In this document: in pieces, positions 1 through 5,144 of the stretch | Numbering within the stretch: the stretch's first letter is position 1 | Layout: each line of letters opens with the position of its first letter | DNA from: Pseudomonadota bacterium | GTDB taxonomy: Bacteria > Pseudomonadota > Alphaproteobacteria > Rhizobiales > Xanthobacteraceae | NCBI GenBank assembly: GCA_023390695.1 | Contig: JAEWCJ010000103.1 | Location: 1-7,158, forward strand | Direction: 5' to 3' | DNA: 7,158 nt | Position numbers and translations under genes: made by a program | Notes under the pieces: generated by a model | What the model saw: only the letters and a program-made list of their open reading frames with translations | What the model was told of the DNA's origin: nothing | Database searches by the model: none

Positions 1-1
1 C

Positions 2-919
2 ATCCGGGCCGCGCGCGAGCGCAACGAGGCGCTCGATCACGTGCTGTTCGTCGGCCCGCCCGGTCTCGGCAAGACGACGCTGGCGCAGATCATGGCGCGC
101 GAACTCGGTGTCAATTTCCGCGCCACCTCGGGCCCCGTGATTGCCAAGGCCGGCGATCTTGCCGCTCTGCTGACCAATCTCGAAGAACGCGACGTGTTGT
201 TCATCGACGAAATCCATCGGCTCAATCCGTCGGTCGAGGAAGTGCTCTATCCGGCGATGGAGGATTTCCAGCTCGATCTGATCATCGGCGAAGGTCCGGC
301 GGCGCGCTCGGTGAAGATCGAGTTGTCCAAATTCACGCTGATCGGCGCGACGACGCGGGCGGGCTTGCTCACCAATCCGCTGCGCGACCGGTTCGGCATT
401 CCGGTGCGGCTGAATTTCTACACCGAAAAGGAACTCGAGCAGATCGTCACCCGCGGCGCGCGTGTGCTGGGCGCTGCGATTACTCCGGACGGCGCCAACG
501 AGATTGCCCGCCGCGCCCGCGGTACCCCGCGTATTGCCGGGCGCCTGCTGCGGCGCCTGCGCGATTTCGCGCATGTCGAAGGCAACAAGGCGATCGATCG
601 CGCCATTGCCGACACGGCGCTTGGCGCGCTTGAGGTCGACGGTGCGGGCCTCGATGCCATGGATCGCCGCTATCTGACGACCATCGCCATGAACTATGGC
701 GGCGGGCCGGTCGGGGTTGAAACGATCGCGGCGGCCCTGTCGGAACCGCGCGACGCCATCGAGGACATCATCGAGCCTTATCTCATCCAGAAGGGCTTCG
801 TGCAGCGCACGCCGCGCGGGCGCCTGCTGACCGCGCACGCTTTCCGCCATCTCGGTCTTGCCGAGCCGGCGCGGGATGCGTCGCAGTTCGGATTGTTCTC
901 CAGCGGAGACGACGAGTGA
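2..919 (+). CDS. ruvB: RuvB, Holliday junction branch migration ATPase (5' end cut by window)
   Basis: RuvB is the hexameric AAA+ motor that, with RuvA, drives branch migration of Holliday junctions in the cytoplasm; RuvC then cuts them. The reading frame is open from base 2, giving 305 residues. Against the usual ~340-350 residues, about 40-45 N-terminal residues are outside the window. Visible motifs in order are Walker [10 protein letters not shown] (bases 53-79), Walker B DEIH (206-217), sensor 1 GATTR (344-358), the RDRFG segment with the arginine-finger region, sensor 2 [16 protein letters not shown], and the C-terminal winged helix ending in [14 protein letters not shown], which binds DNA. 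No lesion is seen. The stop codon TGA overlaps the GTG start of the next gene, suggesting translational coupling. In this group ruvB is normally the last gene of ruvCAB; ruvC and ruvA would lie to the left. The identification is secure. Confidence 0.97.
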   Translation: MRAARERNEALDHVLFVGPPGLGKTTLAQIMARELGVNFRATSGPVIAKAGDLAALLTNLEERDVLFIDEIHRLNPSVEEVLYPAMEDFQLDLIIGEGPAARSVKIELSKFTLIGATTRAGLLTNPLRDRFGIPVRLNFYTEKELEQIVTRGARVLGAAITPDGANEIARRARGTPRIAGRLLRRLRDFAHVEGNKAIDRAIADTALGALEVDGAGLDAMDRRYLTTIAMNYGGGPVGVETIAAALSEPRDAIEDIIEPYLIQKGFVQRTPRGRLLTAHAFRHLGLAEPARDASQFGLFSSGDDE

Positions 920-1314
920 GCATGCATCCGATTGAAGTCGTTGCCGCGCTGATCCGCGATGACGAGGGAAAAATCCTGCTGGTGCGCAAGCGCGGCACGC
1001 AGGCTTTCATGCAGCCGGGCGGCAAGCGCGACGCCGGCGAAAGCGATGAAGCGGCGCTGACTCGTGAAATCGACGAAGAACTTGGCTGCCAGGTAATTGC
1101 CGGCTCGGCGCGGCGGCTCGGCGAGTTCCTGTGTCCGGCGGCGAACGAGCCGGGACGTGACGTGAAAGCTGTCGTCTATGCCGTCGAGGTGACGGGCGTT
1201 ATCCAGCCCGCGGCCGAAATCGACGAGATTGCGTGGCTCGATCCGGCGCGCCCGGATGTCGCGCATCTGGCGCCGCTGACGCGCGACCATGTTTTGCCGT
1301 TGGCCCTGGACTGA
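916..1314 (+). CDS. Nudix (NUDIX) hydrolase
   Basis: This 132-residue protein is a single-domain Nudix hydrolase. Such enzymes cleave nucleoside diphosphates linked to another moiety, using divalent metal bound by the Nudix box. The box is complete at residues 36-58: G36, E42, then R50-E51, E54-E55 and G57 match the GX5EX7REUXEEXGU signature. It follows the beta-strand MQPGG typical of the fold. The substrate cannot be read from the sequence; 8-oxo-dGTP or another damaged nucleotide is only one possibility. The GTG at 916 is preferred as start because GGAG (905-908) lies 7 nt upstream and GTG overlaps the ruvB stop as GTGA. The ATG at 922 is a reasonable alternative that would shorten the protein by two residues. 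The overlap implies co-transcription and coupled translation with ruvB. Confidence 0.93.
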   Translation: MSMHPIEVVAALIRDDEGKILLVRKRGTQAFMQPGGKRDAGESDEAALTREIDEELGCQVIAGSARRLGEFLCPAANEPGRDVKAVVYAVEVTGVIQPAAEIDEIAWLDPARPDVAHLAPLTRDHVLPLALD

Positions 1315-1322
1315 TCACGTCT

Positions 1323-1353
1323 GCCGTCCACTGCGGCCATGCGACGTGGCGGC
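1323..1353 (+). terminator. Hairpin after the Nudix gene, terminator-like without U-tract
   Basis: Nine bases after the Nudix stop codon, GCCG-T-CCAC (1323-1331) pairs with GTGGCGGC (1346-1353), giving 8 bp with a one-base bulge and a 14-nt loop. No run of T follows, so it is not a classical intrinsic terminator. It could slow transcription or protect the 3' end of the ruvB-Nudix transcript. This rests on base pairing alone. Confidence 0.3.
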
Positions 1354-1390
1354 TCAAGCCTGATGACATCCGTCGGTACAGAACGGCATT

Positions 1391-1418
1391 TTGAGCACAC
1401 GTGCTGCCTTGAGCACAC
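1391..1418 (+). repeat. Direct repeat TTGAGCACAC, two copies 18 bp apart
   Basis: TTGAGCACAC occurs exactly at 1391-1400 and again at 1409-1418, start to start 18 bp, in the non-coding gap upstream of the sugar dehydrogenase gene. The 18-bp spacing is a little under two helical turns, which would place two copies of a bound protein on roughly the same face of DNA. It may be a regulator binding site for the downstream gene, but no known consensus is recognised. Confidence 0.4.
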
Positions 1419-1472
1419 ATGATGTCGCGCATATCCGCCGATGTGACCTATCGTCCCATCGCCGGAATATTC

Positions 1473-1490
1473 ACCGTCTTCGACGGTTTC
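1473..1490 (+). terminator. Short hairpin ACCGTC-TTC-GACGGT in the leader of the dehydrogenase gene
   Basis: ACCGTC (1473-1478) and GACGGT (1482-1487) form a perfect 6-bp stem with a 3-nt TTC loop, followed by the T-rich TTTCCTTT. It sits only 31 bp before the start codon of the sugar dehydrogenase gene. It could be a weak terminator of read-through from the left, or part of a structured 5' leader. The stem is short and the T-run is interrupted, so the role is uncertain. Confidence 0.3.
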
Positions 1491-1491
1491 C

Positions 1492-1525
1492 TTTGCATGC
1501 AACGCTGCGGAGCGTGCAATGCAGA
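1492..1525 (+). promoter_or_regulatory. Imperfect hairpin covering the Shine-Dalgarno and start codon of the dehydrogenase gene
   Basis: The arm 1492-1506 pairs with 1511-1525 around a GCGG loop (1507-1510). The pairs are ACGCT/AGCGT next to the loop, then two further 3-bp blocks beyond single-base bulges, then three outer pairs including one wobble. The total is about 14 pairs with two 1-nt bulges. The right arm contains part of the Shine-Dalgarno GGAG (1509-1512) and the ATG at 1519. If it forms in mRNA it would limit ribosome access. Its regulatory role is inferred. Confidence 0.35.
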
Positions 1526-2700
1526 CTTGGCGCTTTCTCGAATACCTCCGGCTCTGGCTTGTAACGAGCCTGCTCGCGGCATCGATTGCCGGTGCACCGG
1601 CCTACGCGCGCACTGACGACAGCGGGAACAGCGAGGAGACGGAATTCGCCGAGTTCGAAGCCGTGCGGATTGCCGGTCCGTTCGAGACACCGTGGTCGCT
1701 GGCCTTTCTGCCGGACCATGCCATTCTGCTGACGGAGCGTCCGGGCCGGCTGCAACTGATACGTCCGGGTGCTGCGCCGCGCGATGTCGAAGGTTTGCCG
1801 GTCATGCAGAATGCGGGGCTTGGCGGATTGCTGGACATTGCCGTCGATCCGGATTTCGCCCGCAACCGTCTTGTATATTTCAGTTATACGCATGGCCACG
1901 CCGATGCTTCGACATTGCGCGTCATGCGGGCCCGGCTGGATGTCGCGCGTCACCGGCTCTCGCATCGCCGCGTGCTGTTCGAGACGGCGGATGCGCCGGA
2001 AAGGGCCGAACAGCATGGCGGCCGGCTCGCGCTTACGCGCCACGGCTTCCTCTATCTGAGCGTCGGCGATCGCTGGCAGACCGACGCCGCTCAGAACTTG
2101 TCGAGTCACCTCGGCAAGATCATCCGCATCCGGACGGACGGGTCGATTCCACCTGACAATCCATTTGTCGGCGTCGCCGATGCGCGGCCGGAAATCTGGA
2201 GTTACGGCCACCGCAATCCGCAAGGTCTGGCCTTCGAGGAGGCGGCCGGCCGTCTCTGGTCGCATGAGCACGGACCGATGGGCGGCGACGAACTCAATCT
2301 GATCCGGCCGGGGCGCAATTACGGCTGGCCGGTGATCACGCACGGCATCGGCTATGACGGCAAGCCGGTGGGCATCGGCTCCGCCAAGGAGGGCATGGAG
2401 CAGCCGTTCCATCCGATCGAGGTCGCGATCGCGCCGTCCGGACTGGCGGTCGAGTCCTCCGGTCCGGTGACGGTTTTCTGGGTGGGCGCGCTGGCCGGGC
2501 AGTCGCTGTTCCGGCTTGAGGCCGAGAATGGCCGCGTGGTGCAGGAGACGCGGCTGCTGCATGAGGAGGTCGGACGTATCCGCGATGTACGGATCGGTCC
2601 CGACGGGCTATTGTATATCGTGACCGATGATGCGGAAGGAGCGCTCTACCGGCTGGATCCTGTTCAGGAGCAGGTTCGCCGCGGCAAGGGCTCGCTCTGA
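1519..2700 (+). CDS. Secreted PQQ-dependent aldose sugar dehydrogenase (YliI/Asd type)
   Basis: This 393-residue protein belongs to the six-bladed beta-propeller family of soluble PQQ glucose/aldose sugar dehydrogenases, which oxidise aldoses to lactones in the periplasm. Residues 1-30 form a signal peptide with a hydrophobic core and a likely cut after AYA. Family landmarks are TPWSLAFLP (57-65), GLGGLLDIAVDPDF (100-113), HGGRL with the presumed catalytic His166, SVGD (181-184), LGKIIRI (198-204), GHRNPQGLAF with PQQ-contacting Arg232-Asn233, EHGPMGGDELN (250-260), GRNYGWP (265-271) and the closing RDVRIGPDGLLY with two Arg. The stretch between SGLA (307-310) and WVGAL (321-325) is shorter than I expect for the family and lacks the W-[K/R/Q]-rich segment usually there. 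The start at 1519 has GGAG at 1509-1512, 6 nt away. The family is clear; the substrate and activity are not. Holoenzyme formation needs PQQ made elsewhere or taken up. Confidence 0.9.
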   Translation: MQTWRFLEYLRLWLVTSLLAASIAGAPAYARTDDSGNSEETEFAEFEAVRIAGPFETPWSLAFLPDHAILLTERPGRLQLIRPGAAPRDVEGLPVMQNAGLGGLLDIAVDPDFARNRLVYFSYTHGHADASTLRVMRARLDVARHRLSHRRVLFETADAPERAEQHGGRLALTRHGFLYLSVGDRWQTDAAQNLSSHLGKIIRIRTDGSIPPDNPFVGVADARPEIWSYGHRNPQGLAFEEAAGRLWSHEHGPMGGDELNLIRPGRNYGWPVITHGIGYDGKPVGIGSAKEGMEQPFHPIEVAIAPSGLAVESSGPVTVFWVGALAGQSLFRLEAENGRVVQETRLLHEEVGRIRDVRIGPDGLLYIVTDDAEGALYRLDPVQEQVRRGKGSL

Positions 2701-2748
2701 AGCTGCATCATCGCTGGGCCAACCTCTCCATCCTTTTCGATCCCACCC

Positions 2749-3210
2749 ATGCATGCAGTTTCGCTCGACGGTGAAATCCGGGACGGCCGGCATATCCAGC
2801 CGGTCCGCGTCTATTACGAGGACACCGATTTTTCCGGCATCGTCTATCACGCCAATTACCTGCGCTTCATGGAGCGCGGACGCACCAATTATCTGCGGCT
2901 GATCGGGGCCGATCATCGCAAGCTGTTCGAGGAGACGGAAAAGGAAGCGCCCGGCTTCGCCTTCGTCGTGCGCTCGATGACACTCGATTTCTACAAGCCG
3001 GCGGTGATGGACGATATTCTGCAGGTGATCAGCGAGCCCTCCGAAGTGAAGGGGGCCTCGGTGACGCTGCATCAGAAAGTCATGCGCGGCGAGGAGCTGC
3101 TGGTTGAGGCGCATGTGCGGGTGGCCTTCGTCTCGAACGGCCGCGCCAGGCCGATTCCCAAGCCCTTGCGCATCGCGATGAAGGCCGATCAGGACGCCGC
3201 GCAATCCTAG
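2749..3210 (+). CDS. ybgC: YbgC-type acyl-CoA thioesterase (Tol-Pal-associated)
   Basis: This 153-residue hotdog-fold 4-hydroxybenzoyl-CoA thioesterase-family protein hydrolyses short acyl-CoA thioesters in the cytoplasm; YbgC is linked to the Tol-Pal envelope system and phospholipid metabolism. The family signature VYYEDTDFSGIVYHANYL spans residues 21-38, including the presumed catalytic Asp27 in DTDFSG and His34, followed by RFMERGRTNYLR. Length fits the family (about 130-155). The ATG at 2749 is the only good start, but no clear Shine-Dalgarno precedes it in the 48-bp gap after the dehydrogenase gene, so translation may depend on the upstream gene. In relatives ybgC commonly lies between ruvB and tolQ. 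Here it is separated from ruvB by two genes, and ogt, not tolQ, follows. Confidence 0.93.
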   Translation: MHAVSLDGEIRDGRHIQPVRVYYEDTDFSGIVYHANYLRFMERGRTNYLRLIGADHRKLFEETEKEAPGFAFVVRSMTLDFYKPAVMDDILQVISEPSEVKGASVTLHQKVMRGEELLVEAHVRVAFVSNGRARPIPKPLRIAMKADQDAAQS

Positions 3211-3255
3211 CGGAAAGCGGGTGGCAGAATCGACCGCTTGTCCTAACTTGGAGGC

Positions 3256-3828
3256 ATGCCTTCGCATTCCGCCTTTGCGCTGTTCGACACTGCCATCGGC
3301 ATCTGCGCGGTGATCTGGAGCGGTCGCGGCGTCTGCGGCGTGCAGCTTCCCGAAGGAGCCGCCGGTGCGGTGCGTGGCGGCGTGTTGAAGCGTTTTCCGG
3401 GGGCGCGCGAAACCGAGCCGCCGGAAAATATGAAACACGCCATCGAGGGAATGACGGCGTTGCTCGGGGGGCATGCGAGAGACTTCGATGGTGTCCCGCT
3501 CGATCTCGCGCGCGTGCCCGGCTTCAATCGGAAAGTTTATGACGTTGCGCGTGCTATCCCGCCGGGCAAGACGATGACCTATGGCGAGGTGGCCGAGCGT
3601 CTTGGCGACAAATCGCTGGCGCGTGCGGTCGGGCAGGCGCTCGGCGAAAATCCGATACCTTTGATCATTCCGTGTCATCGCGTGCTGGCCGCCGGCGGCA
3701 AGGCCGGAGGCTTTTCGGCGCCCGGCGGCACCATCACCAAATTGCGCCTGCTGACGATCGAGGGCGCGCAGCCCGGCGGCCCGACCCTGTTCGATCATTT
3801 GCCATTGGAAGGTCCGCCACGCCGTTGA
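3256..3828 (+). CDS. ogt: Methylated-DNA--[protein]-cysteine S-methyltransferase (Ogt/MGMT type)
   Basis: This suicide repair protein transfers alkyl groups from O6-alkylguanine (and O4-alkylthymine) in DNA to its own cysteine. It has 190 residues: an N-terminal ribonuclease-H-like domain (about 7-85) and the C-terminal DNA-binding and active-site domain (about 87-170). The acceptor is Cys140 in IPCHRV, preceded by the Asn-hinge segment GENPIPLI. TYGE (Tyr109) and the arginine finger ARAVGQALG (Arg123) are in their usual places, and GGFSAPGG follows the active site. There is no AraC-type Ada domain, so this is the constitutive Ogt form. An in-frame TAA at 3244-3246 rules out starts further upstream. 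GGAGG at 3250-3254 is only one base from the ATG, unusually close. The gene lies 45 bp after ybgC. Confidence 0.94.
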   Translation: MPSHSAFALFDTAIGICAVIWSGRGVCGVQLPEGAAGAVRGGVLKRFPGARETEPPENMKHAIEGMTALLGGHARDFDGVPLDLARVPGFNRKVYDVARAIPPGKTMTYGEVAERLGDKSLARAVGQALGENPIPLIIPCHRVLAAGGKAGGFSAPGGTITKLRLLTIEGAQPGGPTLFDHLPLEGPPRR

Positions 3829-3847
3829 TTGCGGGCTTATGTCGGTT

Positions 3848-3871
3848 TCCGCCGTCGACGGAAGCGGCGGA
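3848..3871 (+). promoter_or_regulatory. Inverted repeat between ogt and the TetR-family gene
   Basis: TCCGCCG (3848-3854) and CGGCGGA (3865-3871) form a perfect 7-bp inverted repeat around a 10-nt loop. It overlaps a second perfect palindrome, CCGTCGACGG (3852-3861). It begins 20 bp after the ogt stop and ends 21 bp before the preferred tetR-type start. No T-run follows, so a terminator is unlikely. A regulator operator, possibly for the adjacent TetR protein, is an inference. Confidence 0.3.
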
Positions 3872-3891
3872 CTGATGTAAATGCCCTTCAC

Positions 3892-4536
3892 ATGGTCTGG
3901 TCAAAACAGGGCGGCGGGCGTGGCTCGCGCGGCTATCACCACGGCAACCTGAAGGAAGCGCTGGTGCGTGCCGCGCTTGAGCTCATTGCCGAGAAGGGGC
4001 CGGCCGGCTTCACCTTTGCCGACGCCGCGCGCTGGGCCGGGGTCAGCGCGGCGGCGCCGTATCGCCATTTCCGGGATCGCGACGAACTGCTGTCGGATGT
4101 CGCCCGGCGCGGCTTCGAGGAATTCGAACGCCGTCTGACGACCGCCTGGAACGAGGGGCTTCCAAAGCCGAGCGCGGCGTTCGAGCGGCTGGGCAAGGCC
4201 TATCTCGCCTTCGCGCGCGAGGAGCCGGCCTTCTATTCTGCGATGTTCGAAGCCGGCATTCCGCTCGACGCCACTCCGGATCTGCGCATGGCGGGCGACC
4301 GCGCCTTCGCGGTGGTGCGGACGGCCTGTGAAACGCTGGTCGAAGTCCTGCCGGCGCAGAAACGGCCTCCGGCGTTGATGATGGCCCTGCATGTCTGGTC
4401 GATGTCGCACGGCATCGCTTCGCTGTTCGGGCGCGGCGATGCCTCCCAGCGCAAGCTGCCGATGTCGGCGGAGGACCTGTTGGAAGCCGAGGTGCTTATC
4501 TATCTGAAGGGTCTGGGCCTGAGCGAGCAGGCCTAA
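3892..4536 (+). CDS. TetR/AcrR-family transcriptional regulator with WHG-type C-terminal domain
   Basis: This 214-residue cytoplasmic one-component regulator should bind DNA as a dimer and release it on ligand binding. The N-terminal helix-turn-helix spans about residues 20-66, starting with the typical RGYHHGNLKEALVRAALELI and including the recognition part WAGVSAAAPYRHFRDRDELL. The C-terminal ligand domain carries HVWSMSHGIASL (167-178), where Trp169, His173 and Gly174 fit the WHG (TetR_C_33) subfamily. The ligand and targets cannot be read from the sequence. I chose ATG 3892 because the conserved part begins shortly after it. A frame-open TTG at 3829, directly after the ogt stop, would add 21 Arg-rich residues unlike the family. 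Neither start has a good Shine-Dalgarno. The gene may be co-transcribed with ogt. Confidence 0.9.
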   Translation: MVWSKQGGGRGSRGYHHGNLKEALVRAALELIAEKGPAGFTFADAARWAGVSAAAPYRHFRDRDELLSDVARRGFEEFERRLTTAWNEGLPKPSAAFERLGKAYLAFAREEPAFYSAMFEAGIPLDATPDLRMAGDRAFAVVRTACETLVEVLPAQKRPPALMMALHVWSMSHGIASLFGRGDASQRKLPMSAEDLLEAEVLIYLKGLGLSEQA

Positions 4537-4559
4537 GGTCGCCGGGGAAGATCGCCGCC

Positions 4560-4588
4560 TTGACAAGGGTGAGAGGCGACCCTAATGT
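4560..4588 (+). promoter_or_regulatory. Candidate sigma-70 promoter for the DUF2852 gene
   Basis: TTGACA (4560-4565) is a perfect -35 box. A 17-bp spacer separates it from TAATGT (4583-4588), a weak -10 box at the edge of an AT-rich island in otherwise GC-rich DNA. Transcription would begin near 4595, giving a leader of about 35 nt. The -35 lies between the arms of a 7-bp inverted repeat, GGTCGCC (4537-4543) and GGCGACC (4575-4581). Prediction from sequence only. Confidence 0.45.
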
Positions 4589-4604
4589 TAATGTTATAAA
4601 CATT
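4584..4604 (+). promoter_or_regulatory. AT-rich palindrome AATGTT-ATA-AACATT with a tandem AATGTT, candidate operator
   Basis: AATGTT is repeated head-to-tail at 4584-4589 and 4590-4595 and is followed after ATA by its exact inverse AACATT (4599-4604). This gives a perfect 15-bp palindrome plus one extra half-site. It overlaps the predicted -10 box and start point, the usual place for a repressor operator. It lies 53 bp after the TetR-family stop codon, so that regulator is one candidate binder. Binding is not shown by the sequence. Confidence 0.4.
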
Positions 4605-4629
4605 CACATCGCGTCCACGGGAGATGCAC

Positions 4630-5082
4630 ATGGCAACGAGCACAACCGCCGGCCCAACCGAAACAGGCTGGTCCAACCAGTTCGGTGAATGGGAGCGCCG
4701 CGCCGCGGGACTGCCGAAAGCGGCGGTCATCGCGATTGTGGTCATCGCCTTTCTTCTGTGGTGGCCGCTTGGCCTTACGGCATTGGCATTCATGATATGG
4801 AGCAGATCGATGAGATGCGGACCTCGCAGCATGGAACGCTGGCAGGACAAGATGAGCCGGATGCGCTCGCGCATGGGCGAAGGCGGCTTCTGGCAGCCGC
4901 CGTCCTCCGGCAACAAGGCGTTCGATGATTATCGCACTGAGACATTGCGCCGGCTCGAGGACGAACAGCGTGAGTTCCAGGATTTCCTGGAGCGGCTGCG
5001 TCTTGCCAAGGATAAGGCCGAGTTCGATCAGTTCATGGCCGAACGCCGCGGCGCGCGTGATGTGACGCCGCCGTCCTCGTAA
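4630..5082 (+). CDS. DUF2852 family membrane protein
   Basis: This 150-residue protein matches the alphaproteobacterial DUF2852 family, whose function is unknown to me. A short polar N-terminus is followed by one hydrophobic segment (about 32-57) containing FLLWWPLGL, a landmark of the family. An Arg/Met-rich basic stretch (59-83) suggests that the C-terminus is cytoplasmic. The signature tail GNKAFDDYR, ETLRRLEDEQREFQDFLERL and KDKAEFDQFMAERR (94-140) is predicted to be a long charged amphipathic helix, possibly coiled coil. ATG 4630 is preferred because GGGAG (4619-4623) lies 6 nt upstream; ATG 4624 would add Met-His but be one base from it. The gene has its own candidate promoter and operator and ends before a strong terminator, so it is probably monocistronic. 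Confidence 0.85.
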   Translation: MATSTTAGPTETGWSNQFGEWERRAAGLPKAAVIAIVVIAFLLWWPLGLTALAFMIWSRSMRCGPRSMERWQDKMSRMRSRMGEGGFWQPPSSGNKAFDDYRTETLRRLEDEQREFQDFLERLRLAKDKAEFDQFMAERRGARDVTPPSS

Positions 5083-5102
5083 CGCGTCCGCAACGGAATG
5101 CT

Positions 5103-5144
5103 AAAACCGCCCGCTGCATCAATGCCGCGGGCGGTTTTGTTTTT
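5103..5144 (+). terminator. Intrinsic terminator after the DUF2852 gene, probably bidirectional
   Basis: AAAACCGCCCGC (5103-5114) pairs perfectly with GCGGGCGGTTTT (5127-5138) around a 12-nt loop, and the T-run continues as GTTTTT (5139-5144). This is a classical rho-independent terminator starting 21 bp after the DUF2852 stop. The A-run on the left arm gives a T-run on the other strand, so it may also end transcripts of the convergent autotransporter gene, whose last codon lies at 5186-5188. Confidence 0.92.

Noticed and set aside
1419..1616. Plus-strand 65-codon Cys-rich frame overlapping the start of the dehydrogenase gene
   Set aside because: It has several Cys (CGAC, CRC), but most of it overlaps the dehydrogenase signal peptide in another frame, there is no good ribosome site, and no zinc-ribbon spacing fits well.
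1471..2562. Minus-strand open frame of 363 codons
   Set aside because: It is antisense to the PQQ dehydrogenase, whose motifs are continuous. The product is rich in Arg, His and Gln with no recognisable domain.
2701..2748. Promoter or terminator between the dehydrogenase and ybgC genes
   Set aside because: No clear hairpin, -35/-10 pair or Shine-Dalgarno was visible in these 48 bases.
2608..3891. Minus-strand open frame of 427 codons
   Set aside because: It lies opposite ybgC and ogt, both of which have complete family motifs. Long antisense frames are common in high-GC DNA.
3829..3891. TTG at 3829 as the start of the TetR-family protein
   Set aside because: It would add 21 Arg-rich residues not typical of the family and has no suitably spaced ribosome site; ATG 3892 begins just before the conserved part.
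3901..4566. Minus-strand open frame of 221 codons
   Set aside because: It is antisense to the TetR-family gene, which has a clear helix-turn-helix; the product resembles no family.
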